From NCBI GenBank assembly GCA_900550365.1, contig URRR01000023.1, positions 1 through 40,331 on the forward strand: a stretch of 40,331 bases of DNA. The letters run 5' to 3'. The number at the start of each line of letters is the position of its first letter. Within the stretch, counting starts at the first letter, position 1. This document shows positions 22,741 to 31,538 of this stretch, piece by piece. Made by a program: the position numbers and the translations under genes. The stretch is from an uncultured Prevotella sp. Its GTDB lineage: Bacteria > Bacteroidota > Bacteroidia > Bacteroidales > Bacteroidaceae. The notes below the pieces were generated by a model. The model was not told the origin of the DNA. It saw only the letters and a list, made by a program, of their open reading frames with translations, and made no database searches.

Positions 22741-24690
22741 ATGATTAAAATCACATTTCCCGACGGTTCTGTGCGTGAGTACGAGCAGGGCGTAACGGGA
22801 CTTCAGATTGCAGAAAGCATTTCACCGGCGTTGGCACGCAACGTGCTCGCCTGCGGAGTCAATGGTGAGACAGTAGAACTTAACCGCCCTATCAACGAGG
22901 ACGCAAAGATAGCACTTTACAAGTGGGAGGACGATGAAGGCAAGCATGCCTTCTGGCATACATCAGCCCACCTGCTGGCCGAGGCTCTGCAAGAGCTGTA
23001 CCCCGGCATACAGTTCGGTTTCGGTCCGGCTGTTGAGAACGGATTTTTCTATGACGTAATGCCGAAGGAAGGTGATGTAATCAAGGAGTCAGACTTCGAG
23101 AAGATAGAGAAGAAAATGAAGGAGCTTGCCTCAAAGGACGAGCCCGTTGTACGCAAGGAAATATCAAAGGCTGACGCTTTAAAGGAATTTAAGGCTGGCG
23201 GACAGGAATATAAGTGCGAGCACATTGAGCAGGACCTTGAGGACGGCGAGATTACCACATATACCCAGGGTAACTTCACTGACCTGTGTAAGGGTCCGCA
23301 TATAATGAGCACCGGAGCTATCAAGGCTATCAAGATAACCAGTGTTGCCGGAGCATTCTGGCGTGGTGACGCCAAGCGCGAGCAGATGACCCGTATCTAC
23401 GGTATCTCTTTCCCGAAGAAAAAGATGCTTGACGAGTATCTTGTAATGCTTGAGGAGGCCAAGAAGCGCGACCACCGCAAGATAGGCAAGGAAATGGAAC
23501 TGTTCATGTTCTCTGAGCGTGTGGGCAAGGGTCTGCCTATATGGCTGCCGGCCGGAACGGAGCTGCGCCTGCGTCTGCAGGACATGTTGCGCCGCATTCA
23601 GAAACGTTACGGTTATCAGGAAGTAATCACTCCGCACATAGGCAGCAAGAATCTTTATGTCACTTCAGGCCACTATGCACATTACGGCAAGGACTCGTTC
23701 CAGCCGATACACACTCCCGAAGAGGATGAGGAATACATGCTGAAACCGATGAACTGCCCTCATCACTGCGAGGTGTTCGCATGGAAACCGCGCTCATATC
23801 GTGACCTGCCGCTGCGTATCGCTGAGTTCGGTACTGTTTACCGTTATGAGAAGAGTGGAGAGCTGCACGGACTTACACGTGTCCGCTCGTTCACTCAGGA
23901 CGATGCCCACATCTTCTGCCGCCCGGATCAGGTTAAGTCTGAGTTCCTCAATGTTATGGATATTATTCATACGGTGTTCACAATATTCAACTTCACCGAC
24001 TTTGAGGCGCAGATTTCACTCCGTGACCCTAACGACCGTGAGAAGTATATCGGTTCGGATGAGGTATGGGCTGAGTCAGAGCAGGCTATCATTGACGCAT
24101 GTAAGGAGAAAGGTCTCAATGCAAAGATAGAATATGGCGAGGCTGCGTTCTACGGTCCGAAACTCGACTTCATGGTTAAGGACGCTATCGGCCGCCGCTG
24201 GCAGCTCGGTACTATCCAGGTAGACTATAACCTGCCTGAGCGCTTCAAGCTGGAGTACACAGCTGACGATAACACTAAGAAGACGCCTGTAATGATTCAC
24301 CGTGCTCCGTTCGGCTCACTTGAGCGCTTCACGGCTGTGCTTATCGAGCATACATCAGGACATTTCCCGTTGTGGCTTACGCCTAACCAGGTAGCAATAC
24401 TGCCGATCAGTGAGAAATATAATGATTATGCGGCCAAGGTGGCTAAGTATTTCGATTCTGTCGGAGTACGTGCTACAATAGATGACCGCAACGAGAAAAT
24501 CGGCCGCAAGATTCGTGACAACGAGATTAAGCGCATACCTTACATGGTGGTTGTTGGCGAGAAGGAGCAGGCTGACGGCTCGGTAGCTGTAAGAAAGCAG
24601 GGCCAGGGTGACCAAGGCTCAATGAGCATGGAAGACTTTGCAAAGAAGGTCAACGATGAAGTTGCTGAACAACTTAAAGCACTGAATTAA
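22741..24690 (+). CDS. thrS: Threonine-tRNA ligase
   Basis: ThrRS charges tRNA-Thr and edits mischarged Ser-tRNA-Thr. The ATG at 22741 (MIKITFPDGS) gives 649 residues. Domains in order are TGS (about 1-60), the N2 editing domain with HTSAH (H73, H77) and a later CKGPH motif, the class II catalytic core with the zinc Cys in MNCPHHC, motif 2 YRYEKSGELHGLTRVRSFTQDDAHIF (split here as YRYEKSGE and LTRVRSFTQDDAH), motif 3 HRAPFGSLERF, and the anticodon-binding domain at about 545-649. All marks are intact. It leads the translation cluster with infC-rpmI-rplT, but a 30-bp inverted repeat and a fresh promoter separate them. Confidence 0.97.
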   Translation: MIKITFPDGSVREYEQGVTGLQIAESISPALARNVLACGVNGETVELNRPINEDAKIALYKWEDDEGKHAFWHTSAHLLAEALQELYPGIQFGFGPAVENGFFYDVMPKEGDVIKESDFEKIEKKMKELASKDEPVVRKEISKADALKEFKAGGQEYKCEHIEQDLEDGEITTYTQGNFTDLCKGPHIMSTGAIKAIKITSVAGAFWRGDAKREQMTRIYGISFPKKKMLDEYLVMLEEAKKRDHRKIGKEMELFMFSERVGKGLPIWLPAGTELRLRLQDMLRRIQKRYGYQEVITPHIGSKNLYVTSGHYAHYGKDSFQPIHTPEEDEEYMLKPMNCPHHCEVFAWKPRSYRDLPLRIAEFGTVYRYEKSGELHGLTRVRSFTQDDAHIFCRPDQVKSEFLNVMDIIHTVFTIFNFTDFEAQISLRDPNDREKYIGSDEVWAESEQAIIDACKEKGLNAKIEYGEAAFYGPKLDFMVKDAIGRRWQLGTIQVDYNLPERFKLEYTADDNTKKTPVMIHRAPFGSLERFTAVLIEHTSGHFPLWLTPNQVAILPISEKYNDYAAKVAKYFDSVGVRATIDDRNEKIGRKIRDNEIKRIPYMVVVGEKEQADGSVAVRKQGQGDQGSMSMEDFAKKVNDEVAEQLKALN

Positions 24691-24697
24691 TAAATAA

Positions 24698-24786
24698 TTA
24701 AGAATTAAGAGTTAAGAATTAAGAAAATCGCCGTTGCCATATTATTATAATGGTGTTTTTCTTAATTCTTAACTCTTAATTCTTAA
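24698..24786. repeat. 30-bp perfect inverted repeat between thrS and infC
   Basis: Arms 24698-24727 and 24757-24786 are exact reverse complements, built of TTAAGAATTAAGAG-like units around a 29-base loop. In RNA it forms a long AU-rich hairpin that could end or protect the thrS transcript. Confidence 0.8.
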
Positions 24787-24802
24787 ATTTCTTATAAATA
24801 TT

Positions 24803-24833
24803 TTTGTTAATTGCCTGATTTGTGGTAAATTTG
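24803..24833 (+). promoter_or_regulatory. Promoter of infC-rpmI-rplT
   Basis: TTTG (24803-24806), 19 bases, TAAATTTG (24826-24833), an exact Bacteroidetes pair. The leader would be about 32 bases. Confidence 0.7.
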
Positions 24834-24870
24834 CATCCGATTTTCATAAAAACATTCGTAAAACAGTTGA

Positions 24871-25578
24871 ATGAAGCACGACAAAAACAATCATTACCGC
24901 GTGAATGAGCAGATTCGCGTAAGAGAAGTCCGCATCGTAAGCGATAACGGTTCTACAGTAATACCAACACGCCAGGCATTGGATATGGCACGGGAACAAG
25001 GCGTAGACCTTGTTGAAATTTCACCTAACGCCCAGCCGCCGGTTTGTCGTCTCATCGACTACAGCAAGTTCCTTTACCAACAGAAGAAGCGAGCCAAGGA
25101 ACTCAAGGCGAAGCAGGTAAAGCAGGATGTTAAGGAAATACGTTTCGGGCCACAGACGGATGACCACGACTACAATTTTAAGCTGAAGCACGCTAAGGAA
25201 TTTCTGGAAGACGGAAATAAAGTGCGTGCGTTCGTATTCTTCCGCGGCCGTTCGATTTTGTTCAAGGAACAAGGTGAAGTATTGCTGCTGCGTTTCGCAA
25301 ACGACCTTGAGGAATATGGAAAGGTAGAACAGATGCCTGCATTGGAAGGCAAGAAAATGTTCCTTTATATAAGTCCCAAGAAGTCAGGTGCTGTAAAGAA
25401 AAGCCAGCAGAAACTTGACCGTGAACGCCGTGAGGCAGAGGCTAAGGCTCAGTCAGAGCAGGCAAAGGCTGAGGAAACAAACGTTGAGATGCCCGCAGGT
25501 GGTGGTCTGTTTGCCAACGCGAAGAACGGAGCAGATGCCCTGAAAAAGCTCAGCGGAGGGAATGACGATAACAAGTAA
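24871..25578 (+). CDS. infC: Translation initiation factor IF-3
   Basis: IF-3 binds the 30S subunit, prevents premature subunit joining and checks start-codon pairing. The protein has the N-terminal domain (about 8-80, YRVNEQIRVREVRIVSDNG, ARE..VDLVEISPNAQPPVC), the basic linker KKRAKELKAKQVKQDVKEI and the C-terminal domain (RFGPQTDDHDYNFKLKHA, KVRAFVFFRGR). It starts with an ordinary ATG here, unlike the rare AUU of E. coli infC. At 235 residues it is longer than the E. coli protein because of an extra charged C-terminal tail (about 180-235), a feature often seen in Bacteroidetes. The order infC-rpmI-rplT is universal. Confidence 0.97.
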   Translation: MKHDKNNHYRVNEQIRVREVRIVSDNGSTVIPTRQALDMAREQGVDLVEISPNAQPPVCRLIDYSKFLYQQKKRAKELKAKQVKQDVKEIRFGPQTDDHDYNFKLKHAKEFLEDGNKVRAFVFFRGRSILFKEQGEVLLLRFANDLEEYGKVEQMPALEGKKMFLYISPKKSGAVKKSQQKLDRERREAEAKAQSEQAKAEETNVEMPAGGGLFANAKNGADALKKLSGGNDDNK

Positions 25579-25601
25579 TATCCCGATAAAATGAAGAATA
25601 A

Positions 25602-25634
25602 TGTGCGTAACGTCCTGGTATATACGTTGCCACA
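25602..25634 (+). promoter_or_regulatory. Hairpin in the infC-rpmI gap, possible ribosomal-protein control site
   Basis: TGTG plus GTAACGT (25602-25605, 25607-25613, one bulged C) pairs with ACGTTGC plus CACA (25624-25634). The 11-bp stem has a 10-base loop and no T tract. In other bacteria L20 represses this operon by binding its mRNA; assigning that role here is inference. Confidence 0.35.
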
Positions 25635-25667
25635 GCTGTAAATAACAATTAATTTAAAATTAAAAAA

Positions 25668-25865
25668 ATGCCAAAGCAAAAGACAAATTCCGGTGCAAAG
25701 AAAAGATTCAGCTTCACCGGTACAGGTAAGATTAAGAGACATCACGCTTACCACAGTCACATTCTGACTAAGAAGACTAAGAAACAAAAGCGTAATCTTG
25801 TTCATCAGACAATCGTTGACAAGAGCAACCTGAAGCAGGTGAGAGACTTGCTCCGTCTCCGTTAA
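25668..25865 (+). CDS. rpmI: 50S ribosomal protein L35
   Basis: The 65-residue, very basic protein has the L35 pattern: MPKQKTNSGAKKRFSFTGTG at the N-terminus, then KIKRHHAYHSHILTKKTKKQ and a C-terminal Leu/Arg-rich end. It sits between infC and rplT (89 and 32 bases away), as in nearly all bacteria. It is a component of the large ribosomal subunit. An AT-rich spacer (TTAATTTAAAATTAAAAAA) directly precedes the ATG in place of a Shine-Dalgarno site. Confidence 0.97.
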   Translation: MPKQKTNSGAKKRFSFTGTGKIKRHHAYHSHILTKKTKKQKRNLVHQTIVDKSNLKQVRDLLRLR

Positions 25866-25897
25866 TCTATGTCTAACAAACTTAAAGGGAAAAAATT

Positions 25898-26242
25898 ATG
25901 CCAAGATCAGTAAATCACGTTGCTTCAAGAGCAAAAAGAAAAAGAATTTTAAAGCTTACCCGTGGTTATTACGGAGCAAGAAAGAACGTTTGGACGGTAG
26001 CCAAGAACACCTGGGAGAAGGGTCTTACTTATGCTTACCGTGACCGCCGCAATAAGAAGCGCAACTTCCGTTCTCTGTGGATTCAGCGTATCAACGCTGC
26101 CGCACGTCTTGAGAACATGAGCTATTCAACATTGATGGGTGCCCTGCACAAGGCCGGTATCGAGATTAACCGTAAGGTTCTCGCTGACCTCGCAGTCAAT
26201 AATCCAGAGGCTTTCAAGGCTATTGTTGATAAGGTTAAGTAA
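25898..26242 (+). CDS. rplT: 50S ribosomal protein L20
   Basis: The 114-residue basic protein starts MPRSVNHVASRAKRKRILK and continues with the L20 signature GYYGARKNVWTVAKN and RRNKKRNFRSLWIQRINAA. L20 binds 23S rRNA early in assembly of the large subunit and, in several bacteria, represses its own operon. It is the last gene of infC-rpmI-rplT and is closed by a strong terminator 34 bases downstream. Confidence 0.98.
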   Translation: MPRSVNHVASRAKRKRILKLTRGYYGARKNVWTVAKNTWEKGLTYAYRDRRNKKRNFRSLWIQRINAAARLENMSYSTLMGALHKAGIEINRKVLADLAVNNPEAFKAIVDKVK

Positions 26243-26275
26243 ACAGACGATTACTATCATACTGTAAAATGGACT

Positions 26276-26317
26276 AAAAGCCACAATTTCCGGATTTATA
26301 CGGAGGTTGTGGCTTTT
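26276..26317 (+). terminator. Terminator of the infC-rpmI-rplT operon
   Basis: AAAAGCCACAA (26276-26286) pairs with TTGTGGCTTTT (26307-26317), with an inner TCCG/CGGA extension. It ends in T's. Confidence 0.8.
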
Positions 26318-26361
26318 GTTGTTCTGAATGTTTCATAATAACATAACAAATACCGGAAAAT

Positions 26362-27204
26362 ATGGGAATAGTAATAGGTATTGACGTCGGCATAAGCACA
26401 ACCAAGATTGTCGGAATATCTGACGGCAACGTGGTGTCACCCATGCGTATAAAGGCTACTGACCCTGTAACCTCGCTTTACGGTGCTTTCGGCAAATATC
26501 TGTATGACAACAAAATTCAGCTTAGTGACGTTGAGCATGTCATGCTTACCGGTGTCGGGTCGGCTTATATCAGCAAACCGGTATATGGTCTGCCTACAGA
26601 CAAGGCCGGAGAGTTCGTGGCTGACGGTCTCGGAGCACGGCATGTGTCGGGTAAGGACCATATCATTGTGGTAAGCATGGGTACGGGAACGTCGCTCATA
26701 CGCTGTGACGGTGACCGGATAGAACATATCGGCGGCATTGGTATCGGCGGCGGAACACTTCTCGGGCTGTCGCGTCTTCTGCTTAAGACTGATGACATCC
26801 GTACCGTGTCAGACATGGCTATACGTGGCAATGTGTCAAACATTAATTTGCGTATAGGCGACATCAGTGCCCGTCCTTTGCCCGGACTGCCTATGACGGC
26901 CGTCGCATCATTGTTTGGTAACGCCAAGAGCGACGCTTCGCGTGAAGACATTGCAATCGGCCTGATATGGACTGTGCTTCAGTCGGTGGGCCAGTCAGCG
27001 GTGCTTGCTTCAATCGGCAGCAGTATCCGTGAATATGTGATGATCGGTAACCTTACGCTTCTTCCGCAGTGCCGTATGGTGTTCCCGCCGATAGAGAAGC
27101 TTTACGGTGTTAAGCTTATAATACCCGAATATTCAGAATTCTGTACGGCTATAGGTGCCGCTTTGTGCTATTTTGACAAACGGTTTACCACTGAATCTTT
27201 ATAA
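26362..27204 (+). CDS. coaW: Type II pantothenate kinase
   Basis: The enzyme phosphorylates pantothenate with ATP, the first step of coenzyme A synthesis. The 280-residue protein belongs to the type II (fumble-like) group: MGIVIGIDVGISTTKIVGIS is the phosphate loop, VSMGTGTSLIRCDGDRIEHIGG and GIGGGTLLGLSRLL are the hallmark glycine-rich motifs, and TLLPQC and YSEFCTAIGAALCY follow near the end. Length is as in the Staphylococcus type. Type II enzymes are typically less sensitive to CoA feedback; that is family knowledge. It stands alone between the rplT terminator and the convergent tex gene. Confidence 0.9.
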   Translation: MGIVIGIDVGISTTKIVGISDGNVVSPMRIKATDPVTSLYGAFGKYLYDNKIQLSDVEHVMLTGVGSAYISKPVYGLPTDKAGEFVADGLGARHVSGKDHIIVVSMGTGTSLIRCDGDRIEHIGGIGIGGGTLLGLSRLLLKTDDIRTVSDMAIRGNVSNINLRIGDISARPLPGLPMTAVASLFGNAKSDASREDIAIGLIWTVLQSVGQSAVLASIGSSIREYVMIGNLTLLPQCRMVFPPIEKLYGVKLIIPEYSEFCTAIGAALCYFDKRFTTESL

Positions 27205-27212
27205 CTTGACAA

Positions 27213-27254
27213 ATCATTGCCGGTGAAAGTCAGATGCCTTTCATCGACAATGAT
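27213..27254. terminator. Hairpin shared by convergent coaW and tex
   Basis: A 17-position stem (27213-27229 with 27238-27254, one mismatch and one G-T pair) has an 8-base loop that contains the tex stop codon. The last tex codons form one arm. No long T run, so efficiency is uncertain. Confidence 0.55.
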
Positions 27255-29362
27255 ATTCTGTTTCTTTTCCTGTCAACGTCAATTACGCGAACTTTAACGT
27301 GCTGATGCAGTCTCACAACCTGTGTAGGGTCGCTTACGTAACGGTCGGCGAGTTGTGATATGTGCACGAGACCGTCGTTATGTACGCCGATGTCAACAAA
27401 TGCTCCAAAGTTTGTTATGTTAGTCACGATGCCGGGAAGTATCATGCCTTCATAAAGGTCGTCTACGGTGTGGACGTTTTCGTCAAACTTGAATTCCTCT
27501 AATTGTTCGCGCGGGTCACGTCCGGGCTTCTCCAGCTCATTCATAATGTCGGTAAGTGTAGGCATTCCTACAGTATCTGTCACATATTGTTTGAGGTCTA
27601 TCCGGCGAAGTTTCTCCTTGTCTTTAATGAGCTCGGCAACGCTACATCCACAGTCCTTTGCCATTTGTTCAACAATTCTGTAGCTTTCAGGATGTACGGC
27701 TGTATTGTCGAGCGGATTCTTTGCTCCTGGTATTCTCAGGAATCCGGCACACTGTTCAAAAGCAGCCGGACCGAGACGTGGCACTTTCAGCAACTGTCTT
27801 CTTGATGTAAATGCACCGTTGGATGCACGATAGTCAACTATGTTCTGTGCAATGACCGGGCCAAGTCCACTGACGTAAGTCAGCAGATGTTTACTTGCCG
27901 TATTAAGGTTTACACCCACGCTGTTAACGCAACTTTCAACCGTAAGGTCAAGGCTTTTCTTCAGTTTGGTCTGGTCAACGTCGTGCTGATATTGTCCTAC
28001 GCCGATGCTTTTCGGGTCAATCTTCACGAGCTCGGCCAAAGGGTCCATAAGACGTCGGCCTATACTCACAGCACCGCGTACCGTTACGTCCTTATCAGGA
28101 AATTCCTCGCGTGCCGTTTTTGATGCAGAGTAAACAGATGCCCCGTCCTCACTTACTACGAAAGTCCTGATATCCTGTTTGAAGTTAAGTCTGCTGATGA
28201 ACGTCTGAGTCTCGCGGCTTGCCGTGCCGTTGCCTATCGCAATGGCTTCGATATCATATTTTTCGGCCATTTCAATAACCTGTCTGTCAGCGCATGTCTT
28301 GCCTGTATTTTTACAGAAATCAGGAAAGATGGTTGTATTGTATAGCAGGTTTCCCTGTGAGTCAAGGCATACTACCTTGCAGCCGGTGCGGAAACCGGGG
28401 TCGATACCCATTACACGTTTCTGTCCTAATGGAGGGGCAAGCAGCAACTGGCGTAAGTTTTCTGCAAACACACGTATCGCCTCATCGTCAGCCTTCTCCT
28501 TGCTAAGCGTGGCAAATTCAGTTTCGATAGAAGGCTTCAGAAGTCTTTTATACGCATCAGCAACGGCTTCAGCTACCAGCTTTGACGAAGCATTATTGCC
28601 TTTAACATATATCCGCTTAATCCTTTCCTCACAGTCATCAGTTGCCGTGTTTATGCTTACACGTAATATGCCTTCAGCCTCACCACGGCGCATGGCCAGC
28701 AAGCGGTGTGACGAACAGCGGCGGAGCGGCTCTGAGAAGTCAAAATAGTCAGAGTATTTCTCGGCACCTTCCTTTTCCTCTTTTGCCGCCTTTTTCTTGG
28801 AGGTTATTACGGCCTCATGTCTGAATGCCGATCTCATAAGCCGTCTCGACCGTTCGTCCTCGCTTACGTTTTCGGCTATTATGTCTTTCGCTCCGCTGAT
28901 AGCTTCGTCAGCGCTTGCCACCTCGCCCTTGACGAAACGTTTGGCCGCAGACGAAGGGTCGTTCTCACGTTGCAGCATTATTATCGTGGCGAGCGGCTCC
29001 AGTCCGCGTTCCCTTGCCGCCTGGGCACGTGTGCGCCGTTTAGGCTTGTAAGGCAGATAAATGTCCTCCAGCTCAGCGGCATCAAGACATTCCGCAATGC
29101 GTTTTTCCAGCTCAGGCGTCAGCTTGCCCTGTTCGCCGATTGTTTTCAAGATTGTGTCTTTTCTCTTGTCAAGCTCTTTCAGCCGTTCGTTCTGCTCGCT
29201 AATTTGCGCTATCTGCACTTCGTCAAGCCCTCCTGTACGTTCCTTGCGGTACCGGCTTATAAACGGGATGGTGCAACCCTCGTCCAACAGTTGAAGAGTA
29301 TTGTCTACGCTGTTTACGTTGATGTTGAGCGTTTGTGATATGTATTTCGCAAATTTGTTCAT
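27230..29362 (-). CDS. tex: Tex family RNA-binding protein
   Basis: Tex is a conserved cytoplasmic nucleic-acid-binding protein related to eukaryotic Spt6, linked to transcription and, in some species, toxin expression and stress survival. The 710-residue protein shows the N-terminal helical region (about 1-190), a YqgF-like RNase H fold domain around MGIDPGFRTGCKVVCLD, then the DPLAELVKIDPKSIGVGQYQHDV segment, helix-hairpin-helix motifs (LLTYVSGLGPVIAQNIVDYR and VPRLGPAAFEQCAGFLRI) and a C-terminal S1 domain (about 630-708, GIVTNITNFGAFVDIGVHNDG). All domains are complete. It has its own promoter and converges on coaW. Confidence 0.96.
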   Translation of the reverse strand: MNKFAKYISQTLNINVNSVDNTLQLLDEGCTIPFISRYRKERTGGLDEVQIAQISEQNERLKELDKRKDTILKTIGEQGKLTPELEKRIAECLDAAELEDIYLPYKPKRRTRAQAARERGLEPLATIIMLQRENDPSSAAKRFVKGEVASADEAISGAKDIIAENVSEDERSRRLMRSAFRHEAVITSKKKAAKEEKEGAEKYSDYFDFSEPLRRCSSHRLLAMRRGEAEGILRVSINTATDDCEERIKRIYVKGNNASSKLVAEAVADAYKRLLKPSIETEFATLSKEKADDEAIRVFAENLRQLLLAPPLGQKRVMGIDPGFRTGCKVVCLDSQGNLLYNTTIFPDFCKNTGKTCADRQVIEMAEKYDIEAIAIGNGTASRETQTFISRLNFKQDIRTFVVSEDGASVYSASKTAREEFPDKDVTVRGAVSIGRRLMDPLAELVKIDPKSIGVGQYQHDVDQTKLKKSLDLTVESCVNSVGVNLNTASKHLLTYVSGLGPVIAQNIVDYRASNGAFTSRRQLLKVPRLGPAAFEQCAGFLRIPGAKNPLDNTAVHPESYRIVEQMAKDCGCSVAELIKDKEKLRRIDLKQYVTDTVGMPTLTDIMNELEKPGRDPREQLEEFKFDENVHTVDDLYEGMILPGIVTNITNFGAFVDIGVHNDGLVHISQLADRYVSDPTQVVRLHQHVKVRVIDVDRKRNRISLSMKGI

Positions 29363-29384
29363 GCCTTGTTTGTCGTTTATGGTA

Positions 29385-29392
29385 CAAAATTA
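29385..29392 (-). promoter_or_regulatory. -7 box of tex
   Basis: TAATTTTG on the minus strand, 22 bases before the start codon. Confidence 0.5.
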
Positions 29393-29466
29393 CACCTTTT
29401 TTATGTAAACACGTTAAAGGTTAGTAAAAAAGAATGTCATAGTGTCGTGTGTTCGTTTTAAATCCG

Positions 29467-29474
29467 TATCTTTG
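29467..29474 (+). promoter_or_regulatory. -7 box of the SLC13 permease gene
   Basis: TATCTTTG on the plus strand, 55 bases before the start codon; no clear -33 box. Confidence 0.5.
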
Positions 29475-29529
29475 TAAAGGTGAAAAGGCGGGTAATAGCC
29501 TTGCATTATAATTTTTCAATGTTATAGAT

Positions 29530-31389
29530 ATGCTTCTTACGTTAATAATCCTTGCCTTGACGGCATTGTTTTTTGCCATAGGTAAGATACGGTCCGATGT
29601 TGTGGCGCTGTGTGCCCTTATATTGCTGATGGTTTCAGGCATCCTTACACCGGATGAGGCCTTGTCAGGCTTCTCTAATTCGGTGGTGATAATGATGATA
29701 GGTCTGTTTGTTGTCGGCGGAGCGATATTCCAGACGGGTCTGGCCAAGATGATAAGCGGGCGCATGCTTAAGCTGGCCGGCGACAGCGAGTTGCGCCTGT
29801 TCCTGCTTATAATGGTTGTTACGTCATTTATTGGAGCCTTTGTCAGCAACACGGGCACGGTGGCTCTGATGCTCCCGATTGTGGTAAGCCTTGCCGCCAA
29901 GTCAGGTGTCAACGCTTCACGTCTGCTTATGCCGCTCGCTTTCGCGAGCAGTCTGGGCGGTATGCTTACGCTTATCGGTACGCCGCCCAACCTCGTTATA
30001 CAGGGAGTATTGACCGATGCAGGATATGAACCGTTAGAGTTCTTCTCGTTTACTCCGGTCGGCCTGATATGTATCGTAATAGGAATATTAGTGCTGTTGC
30101 CGCTGAGCAGGTGGATACTTGCCAAGAAAAAGGACAGCGGTAAGGGCAACGAGCGCAAGACCAAGACTCTGGAAGAACTTGTAGAGGAATACCGTTTGGC
30201 TGATAATCTGTCACGCTTTGCAGTAGGAAAGAAAGCAGGGATAAAGGGTAAGACCATTGCCGAGCTTGACATCCATAACCGATATGGCCTGACTGTGCTT
30301 GAGATAAGGCGTGAGACAACGCGGCAGAAGGGTATAATAAAGAACGTTAACCAGATGCTGGCCGGACCACGTACCGTTATCAGCGAGGGTGACATTATAT
30401 ATCTGACCGGTGAGAAGGAGCAGGCGGAGCGCTTTGCCCGTGATTATTCCCTTTCCGTGATAGACAGCAATAATGCCGGAGGAGAAGCGGCTCACGGCAG
30501 TCTTGACTTTTATGATATCGGCATAGCCGAGCTTGTGTTGCTTCCTACATCACGTTTGGTAAACCGTCTGGTTAAAGACTCCGGTTTCAGGTCTAAGTTC
30601 AATATTAACATTGTGGGCATCCGCCGCAGCGGTGAGTACATCATGGACGACCTGCCTGACGTGCGTCTACACAGCGGCGACGTGCTGCTTGTGCAGGGTA
30701 CGTGGGCCAACATCAGCAGGCTCGGCAATGAGGAAGACGACTGGGTTGTGCTCGGTCAGCCGTTGGAAGAGGCCGCTAAGGTGACGCTTGACTATAAGGC
30801 GCCGCTGGCCGCTTGCATAATGTTGCTGATGGTGGCCATGATGGTATTCGATTTCATACCCGTGGCACCCGTTACGGCAGTCATGATAGCGGCAGTGCTC
30901 ATGGTGCTTACCGGCTGTTTCCGTAATGTAGAGGCGGCTTACAAGACAATAAACTGGGAGAGTATAGTTCTTATCGGAGCCATGCTTCCCATGTCTGTGG
31001 CACTTGAAAAGACGGGAGCGTCTTCAGCAATATCCCATTCTCTTGTGAGCGGACTTGGCGCTTATGGCCCCTTTGTGCTGCTGGCCGGGATTTATTTCAC
31101 TACTTCATTGCTTACGATGTTTATCAGCAATACGGCCACGGCCGTGCTTATGGCGCCTATCGCCATGACCTCGGCTACAGAGATTGGCCTCAGTCCATAT
31201 CCGTTCCTGTTTGCCGTAACGCTCGGCGCCAGCATGTGTTTCGCCTCGCCTTTTGCCACTCCGCCTAACGCTCTCGTGATGCAGGCCGGCCGTTATACTT
31301 TTATGGATTATGTAAAGGTAGGTCTGCCGTTGCAGCTTATAATAGGCGTAGTAATGGTGTTCCTGCTCCCGTTGCTGTTCCCGTTTTAA
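29530..31389 (+). CDS. SLC13/DASS family permease with two RCK_C (TrkA-C) domains
   Basis: The 619-residue inner-membrane protein consists of an N-terminal membrane half (about 1-205), two cytoplasmic TrkA-C domains (about 225-300, KAGIKGKTIAELDIHNRYG; and about 320-400, SRLVNRLVKDSGF with GDVLLVQGTW), and a C-terminal membrane half (about 425-619). The two conserved SNT motifs of DASS transporters are present (AFVSNTGTVALMLPI with GTPPNLV, and MFISNTATAVLMAPIA with TPPNALV). Such proteins import anions (sulfate, dicarboxylates or others) with sodium; the substrate is not readable here. The TrkA-C domains suggest regulation by a nucleotide or other ligand. The gene converges with the YjbQ gene. 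Confidence 0.93.
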   Translation: MLLTLIILALTALFFAIGKIRSDVVALCALILLMVSGILTPDEALSGFSNSVVIMMIGLFVVGGAIFQTGLAKMISGRMLKLAGDSELRLFLLIMVVTSFIGAFVSNTGTVALMLPIVVSLAAKSGVNASRLLMPLAFASSLGGMLTLIGTPPNLVIQGVLTDAGYEPLEFFSFTPVGLICIVIGILVLLPLSRWILAKKKDSGKGNERKTKTLEELVEEYRLADNLSRFAVGKKAGIKGKTIAELDIHNRYGLTVLEIRRETTRQKGIIKNVNQMLAGPRTVISEGDIIYLTGEKEQAERFARDYSLSVIDSNNAGGEAAHGSLDFYDIGIAELVLLPTSRLVNRLVKDSGFRSKFNINIVGIRRSGEYIMDDLPDVRLHSGDVLLVQGTWANISRLGNEEDDWVVLGQPLEEAAKVTLDYKAPLAACIMLLMVAMMVFDFIPVAPVTAVMIAAVLMVLTGCFRNVEAAYKTINWESIVLIGAMLPMSVALEKTGASSAISHSLVSGLGAYGPFVLLAGIYFTTSLLTMFISNTATAVLMAPIAMTSATEIGLSPYPFLFAVTLGASMCFASPFATPPNALVMQAGRYTFMDYVKVGLPLQLIIGVVMVFLLPLLFPF

Positions 31390-31423
31390 CTGTTGAGGCA
31401 CCGTCAGATTTTGATTGAAATGT

Positions 31424-31505
31424 AAAAGGCCACCTTTCGCATCGTGAAAGGTGGCCTTTTGGTTTATAAGAGATGACCTTTTACAAGGCAAAAGGCCGTC
31501 TTTCA
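31424..31505. repeat. AAAAGGCCACCTTTC hairpin cluster and bidirectional terminator
   Basis: A perfect 15-bp stem (31424-31438 with 31446-31460) has a 7-base loop and ends in T's. It is followed by a second, imperfect hairpin of the same design (about 31472-31505, ACCTTTT with AAAAGGC). It separates the convergent SLC13 and YjbQ genes and is related to the cluster at 19620-19699. Confidence 0.75.
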
Positions 31506-31538
31506 TAAATTGCATTATATCCTTACGTTCCGTAAGCC

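Noticed and set aside
29421..30395. A 324-codon open frame on the minus strand
   Set aside because: It lies opposite the SLC13 permease gene, is rich in Ser, Ile, Pro and Arg in a pattern that mirrors the sense codons, and has no recognisable domain.
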